Assembly: GCA_030704615.1 (NCBI GenBank) | Contig: CM060731.1 | Coordinates: 31,124,001 to 31,188,000 of the forward strand | Reading direction: 5' to 3' | DNA: 64,000 nt | From: Takakia lepidozioides | Lineage: Eukaryota; Streptophyta; Takakiopsida; Takakiales; Takakiaceae | In this document: positions 23,488-33,605 of the stretch, piece after piece | Numbering within the stretch: position 1 is the first letter of the stretch | Layout: every line of letters starts with the position of its first letter | Translations under genes and position numbers: made by a program | The notes under the pieces: model-generated | Told to the model about the DNA's origin: nothing | The model's database searches: none | What the model saw: the letters and a program-made list of their open reading frames with translations, nothing else

Positions 23488-23849
23488 CAGCTTCGGAAAA
23501 TTTGGTCTTAGTGCAAAGCAATAAACTTATCTCTGCTTTGTGTCTTGCACTGAACAACCTTAGAATATGAACTTAACCCTTAACTTCCTACCCATAGAGC
23601 TTTTAGCCCCACAGCTTTCTTTAGCCCTGGGTAGTAAAACCAAGCCCACCAACCATATCACATCCAAAGACTGACTGAACCTTACACTACCGTCCCAACA
23701 TGCACATTTTTTTCTAATGTGCGACTCTCATATTCTCCGTGAGAGGTGAACTTATGGGCCGTTTGGTCTAATGTAGAGAGGCAGAGAGCTGTTGAGAAGG
23801 AATGAATGAATGCTTCACTCTTGACACACCTACCTTTAGAGATACTCAT
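23488..23849. other. Spacer between the PDF/PPR cluster and the copia remnant
   Basis: No gene seen. GGGCCGTTTGGTCT at 23757 resembles ends of some plant DNA transposons, but no partner was found. Confidence 0.3.
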
Positions 23850-26800
23850 TAATTAGGAGTACCGTTGATCTCTTCGGCGGCTCAGATATGATGACTTGGC
23901 CTGCAGCCAATTGCACCGTGGCAGGTGGAGATGACTCATTTCTTGACATGGCTTTATAAAAGAACCTCTACAAAAGGGAAAGAGGCATCGGTAAGGTTGA
24001 AGGGATGGCAAGACAATTGAATGATCTTGGTGAGACAACATCAAATGCAGCAATTGTGATCAGAAAGATTATATGAAGTTTGTCACCTAGCTTTAGACAT
24101 ATTAATGCAATATGGGACAATATTCCGGAAGACCATCAAACTATCGAAAACTTGACAACAAAGCTCTTGAAGGAGGTGACTCTCAACATGATGCCAAGGA
24201 ACATTGGCGAAGACTCCAACACGGAAAAAAAAAAAATTTTAAATTTTAAAAAAAAAATGATGATGAACCGTGATCAGTAGAGATCTGAGGGAAATAGAGC
24301 TGTCAATCATGAGTATTCATGATAGTACATCCCCACGACATGAAGACAGAGATGGTGAATATTTTGTCTCTTGTATCTAGAGGCTGAAGTGATTGAGGCC
24401 GAGGCACCAACATCACTTGAAAAAAGATCATACCCTTCACCGAGTGAGCAAGAAGGTAAAATTGAGACTATTTCTATCACACCATCTTTTGAGCGTTCCT
24501 GAAGAGAGATGAAGCTGCCTCTCAAGAAGAGAGATGAAGCCTCCAAGCAGATATGGTGGGTGGTTGGAATCAGGGCCTAATAGTGGGTGGAGGGTTACCA
24601 AAGCCAAAGAAAGTGGACAATCAAATGCATACCTAGCAAATGCATCAAAGACACCTCAAGAACCCAAGAGCTATTTGGATGCAAAAAGAAGGCTACAATG
24701 GGAGGAAGCGATGGACGAAAAATACAAGTCCCTCATAAAAAGTAGAACTTGGATTCTAGGTATGTTGTCTGTTGGCAGAAAGTGCATCAAGTGCAAGTGG
24801 GTGTTTAAAGTGAAGAAAAGATTAAATGGAGACTCGGTGGAGCGCTATAAGGCATGTCTGGTTGCCAAAAGTTATTCACAACAACCAGATATAGACTACG
24901 ATGAAACTTTTCACCGGTAGATTCCAGTCACACAATCTTTGCACTTGCAATAGAGTTGAACATGGAGATCACCCAATTTGATATTATAACTACGTCGTTT
25001 TTGCATGGAGATCTTAAAGAAGATTTTTTTATGGCGCAACCAAAGGGTATGCTCAAAACTGGTCAAGAGGATATGGTATGTGTGCATGACTTGCAGCCTC
25101 ACAAGACGGATCCATGTGTGTATCATACTGTGGGAGAACTCATGATCATCATTGCAATCTTTATTGATGATGGTATTTTATATAGTTCAAAGAAAGACAA
25201 AGAGGTGGAAATACTCAACCCTCTTGAAAAGGAGTTTGAAGTGACAAAAAAAAACGTACATTGTTAAAATTTACTTTTAGACAATATAGGGTTATGAAAC
25301 TAATTGACTATATAGGTTTTGCTATGAGTAACTGTAATGGTTCTAAATTCATGACACCATGCTTTTTTAAGATATAGTTCGCATGAAATCTCTAGAAGAT
25401 ACGATGTTGTCTCAAAATTTGAAGATGATGAAGTTTTGCATGATCATTCATTTTTGTCATATTTTTATTGAGCCTCCATGTTTTCAGCAAACATATAATA
25501 GACCAATCAAATTCTGAGAGGGCTTACCTTGGGCATTGCAATATGCATTCTTCACATTGCTTCCATGGAGGCATCCATTCATCGGGTTGACAATATGGTA
25601 GTCCATATGTGCTTCGTTGGGTTTCAGGAGTGTGGGAAGGAGAATTGTTCCTAAAAGGTGGATGCCATTCATCGGGGTGGTGGATTGGACCCTTGCCCCT
25701 TCTTGAATGCCACTCAACACGTCTACATCTTTCAGAAACTTCATTTTCAGGGGTGTCAACTCTAAATGGAGGTAACCATTCGTCCTGACACTTATATGTG
25801 CCTCTTCTTCTTTGTGGATGCCACATGGGCTCTTGGGTTTGAAGACAATAATGACATTTAAGGGTAGGATGGAAATCAGGTTCTGTAGTCTCTGCAGATT
25901 TACGGCCTTGGAAAATTCGAATCTGTGGCTTCCACTCAATTTCGAGGCTAGCAGAGTGATGATCAAAACACCAGATGCAAGGCCTCCATGTCTCTTTACA
26001 ACTGGCAGAGCCATGATCAAGAAACCTCATACATGGCCTCCATTTCTCACTCAATGCGCCACTACTAGCATTTTGGTACTTGTGGTGTGCTTTCCAAGGC
26101 TGCTGGTTGTGCAAAATTCAGCACACACCACATGCAAAGCAAAATATGAGAACTTTACCAAAACCACATATTGATGACAAATTTCAGTTTTTAAAGACAT
26201 AAACTTGTCTCTTGTACAGGTTTCTTACAATGGTAAAGCAAATTTCTAAGTGTCTCAAGCACATTACAAGCCATAGCTTCTTTTATATACAAAAATGATA
26301 ACACACGGAGCGCAATGGGTGCTATAATAATTTTCAAGATGGTCACAACGATGGTTACCATTGGCAATGAATATCACAATGCATCCACCTTCCAGGCTTC
26401 ATGTAGGGCTACAAATTCTGAGAGACAGAGTCAACCGAATGATATATATCAACCAGCCTAGAAATATCACAGACATAATCAAGAGGTTTGGGCTTAAGAA
26501 TGCTCATCCAGTTTCCACCCCAACAGACCTTGTGAGGCTCAATCAATTAGGTGTTGGGAGCCAAGAGGCGATGAAGCTTGAGGGAGCTCCATACAAAGAC
26601 GCAGTTGGTTGCTTGATGTTTGCGATGATTGGAAGTCGTCCTAACATTGCATATTCTGTGAGTGTTGTAGCGAAGTTCTGTGATAATCGACCAAAAGCGA
26701 TCGCATTGGGTGGCAATCAAGCGGATTTTCAAATACCTAAAGTGTACCAATCATTATACACTTTGTTATGGTGGGAGCGAGCAACGAGGTCAACTCGAAG

Positions 26801-27293
26801 GGTACTGTGATGCCGACTTTGCTAGTGATCTGGGTAATAGGAGATCAAGGAGTGGCTATGCTTTTCTCCCCAATCAGGGACCTATGGCGTGGAATAGTCA
26901 ACGTCAAGTTGCACGTCTAGGTCTACAACAAAGGCTGAGTATATTGCAGCTTGTGTAGCATCGAAGGAGGCAATATGGCTACGAAGGATGTTGACTAACA
27001 TAAGGTTTAAGCAATCTAACCCAACGATCTTGCAAAGTTGTGACAATCAGAATTGCATTCGCTTTGTACACAATACAAAATTTCATAAGAGCACCAAACA
27101 TATAGATGTGCAATACCATTTCATTCGGGAGCAACAAGATGCTAAGGAGATAGACATGTCGTATGTGAGTACAAACATCCAAATTACAGACATATTTACA
27201 AAGACTCTTGTTGAAATCGATCGATTTAGAGAAATGATGGGGTCGTGCCATTGTCTACTTAGTGATCATGAAATGTTCGATGAGTGGGAGTAA
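23850..27293 (+). mobile_element. Decayed Ty1/copia retrotransposon, interrupted
   Basis: Gag remains at 23996-24230 (ARQLNDLGETTSNAAIVI, HQTIENLTTKLLKE). Reverse transcriptase starts at about 24650 (SYLDAKRRLQWEEAMDEKYK, CIKCKWVFKVKKRLNGDSVE, SYSQQPDIDYDE) and continues at 24956-25260 (FLHGDLKEDFFMAQPKG, IAIFIDDGILYSSKK), with an internal loss between MAQPKG and the DPCVYH region. After an unrelated insert at about 25270-26360 the end of RT (YINQPRNITDIIKRFGLKNA, VSTPTDL) and RNase H (DADFASDLGNRRSRSGYAF, HNTKFHKSTKHIDVQYHFIR, IFTKTL) follow in several frames. Protease and integrase are absent or unrecognisable. I could not define LTRs. Many stops and frameshifts show it is dead. It is a plant copia of the type with SLIK and KCKWVFK motifs. 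Confidence 0.88.
25484..26114 (-). repeat. Degenerate short repeats encoding W-P motifs, inserted in the copia element
   Basis: A minus-strand open frame of about 196 codons is made of degenerate units, often 16-18 codons long, each with (D/E)xWxP: EKWRPCMRFL, ETWRPCIWCF, IEWKPQIRIF, DEWLPPFRV, DEWHPPFRN, DEWMPPWKQ. At DNA level a CCATTCATCGGG-like word recurs. It starts at a non-ATG codon and has no family that I recognise. It may be an old minisatellite or part of a low-complexity gene carried into the retrotransposon. Confidence 0.55.
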
Positions 27294-27299
27294 TGGAAG

Positions 27300-28400
27300 C
27301 AACATCTCGATGCAAGCAAGGTAATTTGTTTGTTTGTTTGTTTGTTTGTTTTGTAGAGTTGAGATCTCCCAAACCGCGGGCCCAGCCTTGGTGCTTGGAA
27401 TTGGTACCGTTGAAAAGCGCTCTATGAAGAGGGGCGCACTTGGTTTTCCCAGATTTTTGGACATGCAATGTGGGAGATATGGAATTTCAAGTATGTTCCA
27501 TCATTGGAAATTCGTAAAGAGGGCTTTCCTGGAACAATGATTGGCCCTTCATTTGTCTTTTGTGCATGTGGACGTAAATGTAAATTTGGCTTCTTTTAAA
27601 AGTTGGCGTTCACATTATTGTTTGTAGTGTTGTTGAGATCTCCCAACTTGCGGGGCTTTGACCACAATTTTAGTACCCTTGGAAAGCCCTTGATGAGTAG
27701 GGGTGCATTGACTTGCTAGGGGCAGAGACTTATGGAATTATAGATAATTTTGGTCGCTGAAAATTCAACTAAATTACAAAATCAAGGGTTGGAAGGACAC
27801 TGGAGGTTACACTTGGGCTTAAATAGAGGCCATGATTTTGGCACCGTTGGAAAGCCCTCGATGAGTCAGGTGCACTGTTTTTTGTTTTTGTTTGTTTTTT
27901 CACCAACTTGGTTTCAGTGGACCTACAGGCCGAAAATTATAGAGATATGAACAATTTCAGTCGCTGAAAATTCAACTAAATTACAAAATTAAGTGTTGGA
28001 ATGACATTGGAGGTCGCACTTGGGCCTCGAAGCACTTGGATACATAGGAGATTGCACTTGGGCTTATATGGGTCTTAACATCGGAGACGCACTTGGATAC
28101 ATAGGAAATTGCACTTGGTCTTAGATTTCAATTCTTCACACATGGGCCAACGGCGCAGGCACTAGGTCTCATAAATTTTGGACCTGGTGTGGGAGATTGG
28201 AATTTCAAGTACTTTTGGTTGCTGGAAATTCATGAAAAATAGCAAAGTGGGCTTTCTTGGAACAATGACGTGGAGATCTCCCAACCTACAGGGTCTCTAC
28301 ATAGGGGATTGCACTTGGACTTAGATGACACTGGACACTTGGGCCATTGGCCCAGGCTACCCCAGTTCTTGATGAACGCAGACTCTGACTAATGGTGTAC
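27300..28400. repeat. Degenerate dispersed/tandem repeat block
   Basis: Phrases recur out of register: GAGATCTCCCAA near 27360, 27635 and 28271; ACCGTTG(G)AAAGC near 27405 and 27842 (CCTTGGAAAGCCC near 27680); GTCGCTGAAAATTCAACTAA near 27751 and 27960; GATTGCACTTGG(G/A)CTTA near 28050 and 28310. A TTTG microsatellite sits at 27329-27350. No coding potential is visible. It may be the eroded LTR or 3' region of the copia element or a separate repeat. Confidence 0.55.
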
Positions 28401-29154
28401 AATGTGCATGCTTGACAAACATTTGTGTTTTCACTCCCATGACGACCATCTACACTAGCTAGCTGTAACAGTGAAGTAGAAGCTTAACTTAGTAGCAGAT
28501 AGAGTATTCTAGTCCCATTTTTTGCTACGGCAATTTTGTTCTGTATTTCGCATCCTACTAAATTTCTTTTCTATATATGAGTGAGATCTGATTGCTATCC
28601 TCACAAATCTGGATGTCCGTGAGTTACTTGCATACAGGATTGTCAATAAAGTTTTATTGCTTTGTAAGATTGAATTTCAGAGTAGATAGATGACGCTTTT
28701 CAATAGAAAAGCCCAATCAACGATGTAGTTGCTAGCTCTAGACACCGTAAGCTCTTACATAAGAGGAGAAAAATGTTCTACAGTCAAAAGGGTTGGCAGG
28801 TAAGTATTTCCCAGTAGCAAGTCAAGTGCATGCATTAGCTACCTCTCAAAACAGAGATTTATTCCTACAGCTTCACATATAGAGAAGGTAACCTTGGCTT
28901 TATCAGCAGATTTACATCCTTGCTACACAACTGTACAAAGAGATCCTGCTCTACAAGGATTGATTTTTATCTCTAGTGGGGTTTTGAACAGATTCCAGTG
29001 GTAGGAGCATCCCAGGATTTAAGCAGCACTGTGATTGAACCCAAAGTTCTGCATGAAGCAGTATAAATTTTCAAGGCCCACACCCCAACCTGAGGGAATG
29101 CAGCTGGTGTTGGGAATTGTTCACTTTGCCTTTCAGTTTCCAGCAGTAGAATAA
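28401..29154. other. 3' flank of the quinone reductase gene
   Basis: On the minus strand TTTATT at 28858-28863 (AATAAA) lies about 295 bp past the stop and is a candidate polyadenylation signal. No other gene is seen. Confidence 0.4.
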
Positions 29155-31672
29155 TCAACTCCGGTGAAGATGTTTGACAATTCCAGCCGTGTATCGACCC
29201 TGATGCTCAGCAAGAGCTAGCTCGGTGTCAGTGGGTTGCCGTGTCCCATCTCCAGCGAATGTTCCAGCACCATATGGTGAGCCTCCCCGAATCTCATCAA
29301 GTTTGAACATTTCGGAACCAAAAGTGTATCCAATTGGCACATAGAGCATCCCATGGTGCGCTAGTTGAGTAATGGCCGTCCACCTGAACACGCCATGGAC
29401 AGAAAAAGGAAAAGAAACTCAGATGTGGTATCAACAACCTTGTTCCTATAATGCAGAGGTGGATCTAAAAACAACATAGCACTGGACAAAGGGAGTTCAA
29501 CTCACGCTGTCGTCTCCTGTCCACCCCCTTGTGTGCCAGTGCTGACAAAGATTCCAGCTGGCTTGCCAGCTAAGCCCTGTTCCTGCCAAAGTTTTCCAGT
29601 AGTATCAAAAAAGGCCTTCATTTGTGCTGCCATTGCCCCATAGCGTGTGGGAAATCCAAAAATCAGGCCATCAGCTGCTGGCAACTCAGCCGCTGATATG
29701 ACAGGAATGGATTCATCCTTAGGTGCACCACTCATTTTGGTCAATACATCCTGTGACAGTGTTTCTGGCACTTGATACAAAACACCTTCCACCCCTTCCA
29801 CAGAGTCTACGCCTTCCTTCACTTTTCTGGCCAATGACAGCACATGGCCATACATTGAGTAGTACCTGCATCACCTTTGTGTGTCAGGGAACAGACAGAC
29901 AGATGTACATCAGACATTACTTGACATAGCAGGATGTACACAGGATAAGAGGAAACAAAAAATAATAATACACAGGGGAAGGAGAACAAAACAAAAATGA
30001 CTTGTCCCCAGGAGGCCCAGAGGCCTATTTGGGATTGTGGCCTGCAGTATACCATCCTCCTAGAGGGGCTTGTGTGAAGGGCTTTTTAGAGGATATCTGT
30101 CAAGCCTGAACCAATTGTTTATACCAAGGTAAATCCCACTACTGGAGTGAGCCCCTCACAAAGGTAGTGTCCATGGCCCAAGGTTACGGCAAACAACATC
30201 TCATGTGTACAATCTCTCTCCGTGTGTCTCCTGAAGTGCTTGGCAGCCTACATGCATGAGGCTCTTTGGGCGTTGTTGATGTTTTGTTAACTTTTCCTGT
30301 TTTTCTACTTTGTACCTTTGACCCTTGCAGCCCTGTGGCCATTATAAAGCTCCTTTCTTCCATTCATCAGTTCATTTCATTTTCTTTATTTACTGATGGA
30401 TTCACTTTCGATAGCACAACAAGCCTATTTTGTTGGATGTGGAACAATGAGTCTGTCAAGTGGTACCCCTACTTGCCAGAGTGCATTGCCAAGAGATTTT
30501 TGTCCCACAGCCTCTCACCCCATGTAAAGCAAGGGCACCCACAATACAAACTCCTGAGTCCATCAATTGTGGCAGGCTGAGGTCAGAGTTGCTCCACATA
30601 ACCATGTTGTTTCGTGGATGGATGCTCCAGCAAACAATGGCGACCTGTGCTTCAAATTTTAATTCCTGTGACTAACTGGTGTCAGATTTGTCTCTCACCG
30701 GGGCTAGGCCATATGGGAACATCCTTATCTCAGAATTGTCCTCCAGCACGGGAAGATATCAACAACCCATCAATAACTGCTTCCTTCAGATAAAACATAG
30801 CTAAGAGCTTACATAGTTGGTCAACTGAAACATGGCAAACAACAAGCACCAAGAAAATAGACAAAGGGTTCACCCAAAGGACCCACAAAGCTCCTGGGCA
30901 AAGGCTTTTGCTGGATGACAAAGGGCAGAAACATGCATTTTGAACCGCCTTTTTGAGCCTTGGACCCTCTATCTATCCAATCCCTCATCAGCGGTAAGAA
31001 TATCAAGAGGATGAACACTTTGGGTTCATGGTCACGATTGCGCTTTAGAGACAAGAGGTTTGTTTTGCGATAGTGAATTCGATACGGGATTGTAGACATA
31101 GTCAACAATTTCATCAATGTAGAAGAGAATTGCTGCTAGAGTTGTACTAGGACACTTTCGCTTGCCCATCGCCGACCATAACCGGTGTACTAGCCTTTTG
31201 CACGTATACTTGCGCAAGAACGAATCTCGGTAAACAGTATGAGCTACAGTTTTCCACAAAACTGCTCAACAAAACGTTGACGAAATTTCACTACAATTTG
31301 GCATTCCAGTTCAGAATCTCACCTCCCTCTAGTCTCTAACCATGAAACTTTCCCCAGGCTACAAAATATGGTACAGAAAAATCAAGAGCAATTGCAAACT
31401 CGTCATACGAAAAATCCAGTCTTTGAAGGTTGGAAGTCCACTTACACGATGAAGATTTTGATCTTCTCACTCAGCACGGACGCAGGCTCCTCGACCGCAG
31501 AAGCGGGAGTCTCAAAAGCCTGGTCTTCCGACTTGGCAGTCTGCTCTCCATCTGCGGCTGGAGGTGGGGCAGCCGGAGCTGTGTCGGCCTTCGGAGCATT
31601 GTCAGGGGATCCCACTGTGACTCTCCGACGGCCTTTGAACGTGCTAGGCACACAACCTGCCCCCTTCCCCAT
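29155..31672 (-). CDS. WrbA/FQR1-type NAD(P)H:quinone oxidoreductase
   Basis: Three exons, 31672-31446, 29865-29506 and 29383-29155, join in frame through ATCGT|GTAAGT, GATGCAG|GTACTA, ACAGC|GTGAGT and GTTCAG|GTGGAC, giving 271 residues. The protein is a flavodoxin-like FMN enzyme that reduces quinones by two electrons with NAD(P)H, lowering semiquinone and oxidative stress. The FMN phosphate loop YYSMYGHV is rebuilt across intron 1; FGFPTRYGAMAAQMKAFFD and STGTQGGGQETTA form the rest of the flavin site. GMLYVPIGYTFGSEMF and GSPYGAGTFAGDGTRQPT complete the family pattern. A 70-residue Pro/Ala-rich N-terminal extension starts MGKGAGCVPS, with Gly2 and Cys7 suitable for N-myristoylation and palmitoylation, which suggests membrane attachment, as in the longer plant paralogues. 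Intron 1 is 1.58 kb and holds a LINE fragment. Catalysis is inferred from the family. Confidence 0.93.
30080..30385 (+). mobile_element. Degenerate LINE 3' end in intron 1 of the quinone reductase gene
   Basis: GTGTGAAGGGCTTTTTAGAG and GATATCTG start a match to the LINE C-terminal coding end, which closes with TACGGCAAACAACATCTCAT and GTGTACAATCTCTC. The following 170 bp (GCTTGGCAGCCTACATGCAT, then CCCTGTGGCCATTATAAAG with a TTTCATTTCATTTTC-like tail) match the repeat at 9.8-9.98 kb. Some LINE copies may therefore have a longer 3' end. Confidence 0.7.
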
Positions 31673-31674
31673 CT

Positions 31675-31735
31675 CTCCCTCTCCCTCTCCCTCTCCACAC
31701 TCTCTCTCTCTCTCTCCCCTCTCCTCCCCTCCTCC
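31675..31735. repeat. CT/CCCTCT-rich tract in the 5' leader of the quinone reductase gene
   Basis: CTCCCTCTCCCTCTCC and a CTCTCTCT run lie just upstream of the minus-strand ATG at 31672, so the transcript leader or core promoter is GA-rich. GA tracts near start sites are common in plant promoters. Confidence 0.6.
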
Positions 31736-32159
31736 TTCCTCCGAGCAACCTCTTCCTGCCCGGTCAATAATTGCAAGCCCAAATTAAAGTTAGATTAAGG
31801 AGCAGCCACCTGGCCAGCAGAGAGAGAAGCCCGAGGAAGACTGCAGAAGTGGGCTCCCTCAATCCTCCACTGGACCCACCTCCTCCTCTCTCTCTCGGAC
31901 GAGTCTCACCTTTGTGGGATTCTGCATGCGCACCACATCTGCTCTATCAATAACACCGCCATGCTACACCACCACGCTTCCCCCCTGCAAATACCCCCGC
32001 TCTAATTCCAGCGCACTCCTCGTCTGCACAAACGCTCTGACAAAGCTATTTCCGTCAAGCCTCCTTCCCTCTTTATGCACGCCTTTTTCAGGCCCTCCCC
32101 AAAATTTTCCGGGCTGCGGCCAGCCTCGATATCCACTCTTTTTTCTTGTCTATAACACC
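31736..32159. other. Upstream region of the quinone reductase gene
   Basis: C-rich sequence, probably leader and promoter of the minus-strand gene. No clear TATA box and no other gene. Confidence 0.35.
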
Positions 32160-33605
32160 TAAGCAAGCAAGCGGCTAGTCGCTGTATGGTTCCTCAATGA
32201 AACGTACTTTCATCCATAATAAACTTGAAAATTTATCCATTTATTTCTCATAAGTTGTGCAATATCACCAAAGAGAGGTGTTACCTAGAGAAGGCACATC
32301 AGCAATGAGTTTTCAACAAAGGAGAGGAGGAGACACCCGGGAAAGCACAAGAGGGGCTTAGCGATGTTGACACTCAGGCGTAGTCTCCTCTTTAGAATAA
32401 AGAGGAACCACTAAAAACAAGCGGCTAATCTAATTGCATATGGCTCCTCTTTGTGACTAGTGAAATCCAACTTTCACCCGTACTAAACTTGAGAACACAT
32501 CCATTTATCCTTCAATAAGAGAGATGTTACTTGAGGGAGGTGTTACCTGGAGGAACTGGAAGTAGTTTTCATCAAAGGAGAGGAGGTGACACCCGGGGAA
32601 AGCACAAGAGGGGCTTAGCGATTTTGACACTGATGCTTAGTCTCCTCTTTAGAATAAAGAGGAACCACTAAAAACAAGCGGCTAATCTAATCGCATATAG
32701 CTCCTCTTTGTGACTAGTGAAATCCAACTTTCACCCGCACTAAACTTGAGAACGCATCCATTTATCCTTCAATAAGAGAGATGTTACTTGAGGGAGGTGT
32801 TACCTGGAGGAACTGGAAGTAGTTTTCATCAAAGGAGAGGAGGTGACACCCGGGGAAAGTACAAGAGGGGCTTAGCGATTTTGACACTGATGCTTAGTCT
32901 CCTCTTTAGAATAAAGAGGAACCACTAAAAACAAGCGGCTAATCTAATCGCATATGGCTCCTTTTGTGACTAGTGAAATCCAACTTTCACCCTTACTAAA
33001 CTTGAGAACGCATCCATTTATCCTTCAATAAGAGAGATGTTACTTGAGGGAGGTGTTACCTGGAGGAACTGGGAAGTAGTTTTCATCAAAGGAGAGGAGG
33101 TGACACCCTGGGAAAGCACAAGAGGGGCTTAGCGATTTTGACACTGATGCTTAGTCTCCTCTTTAGAATAAAGAGGAACCACTAAAAACAAGCGGCTAAT
33201 CTAATCGCATATGGCTCCTTTTGTGACTAGTGAAATCCAACTTTCACCCGCATTAAACTTGAGAACGCATCCATTTATCCTTCAATAAGAGATGTTACTT
33301 GAGGGAGGTGTTACCTGGAGGAACTGGAAGTAGTTTTCATCAAAGGAGAGGAGGTGACACCTGGGGAAGGCGCGAGAGGGGCTTAGGAATTTTTTGACAC
33401 TGATGCGTAGTCTTGTAGTCTCCTCTTTATTGGTTCTCTTGTTGAGAGAGACTTTGAATGTTGAAGTCAACGAAGAAAATGTGGTCAACGAACCTTACAC
33501 CGTGTCAAGCCAGCGATTGGTGTGTTGTGCTGAGTCATGCTCCCTTACTCTCACCAGCAAGAGAGCCCATCGCCATTTTAGGCTTGTTCTAAAGAGGAGC
33601 CAATA
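32160..33605. repeat. Satellite-like tandem array, period about 257 bp
   Basis: About five units. The landmark GCTTAG falls at 32356, 32613, 32870, 33127 and 33381, giving spacings of 257, 257, 257 and 254. The inner units are nearly identical; the first and last are more diverged. Most units contain the perfect hairpin TCCTCTTTA-GAA-TAAAGAGGA followed by GGCTCCT(C)TTTGTGACTAG, so the CCTCTTT word appears in both orientations. The array ends with CTTTATTGGTTCTC and, inverted, AAAGAGGAGCCAATAAA. No coding capacity. It could be a satellite seeded from inverted-repeat transposon ends. Confidence 0.92.

Noticed and set aside
32160-33605. Regular repeats considered as a CRISPR array
   Set aside because: A 257-bp unit repeated without unique spacers in a plant genome is a satellite, not CRISPR.
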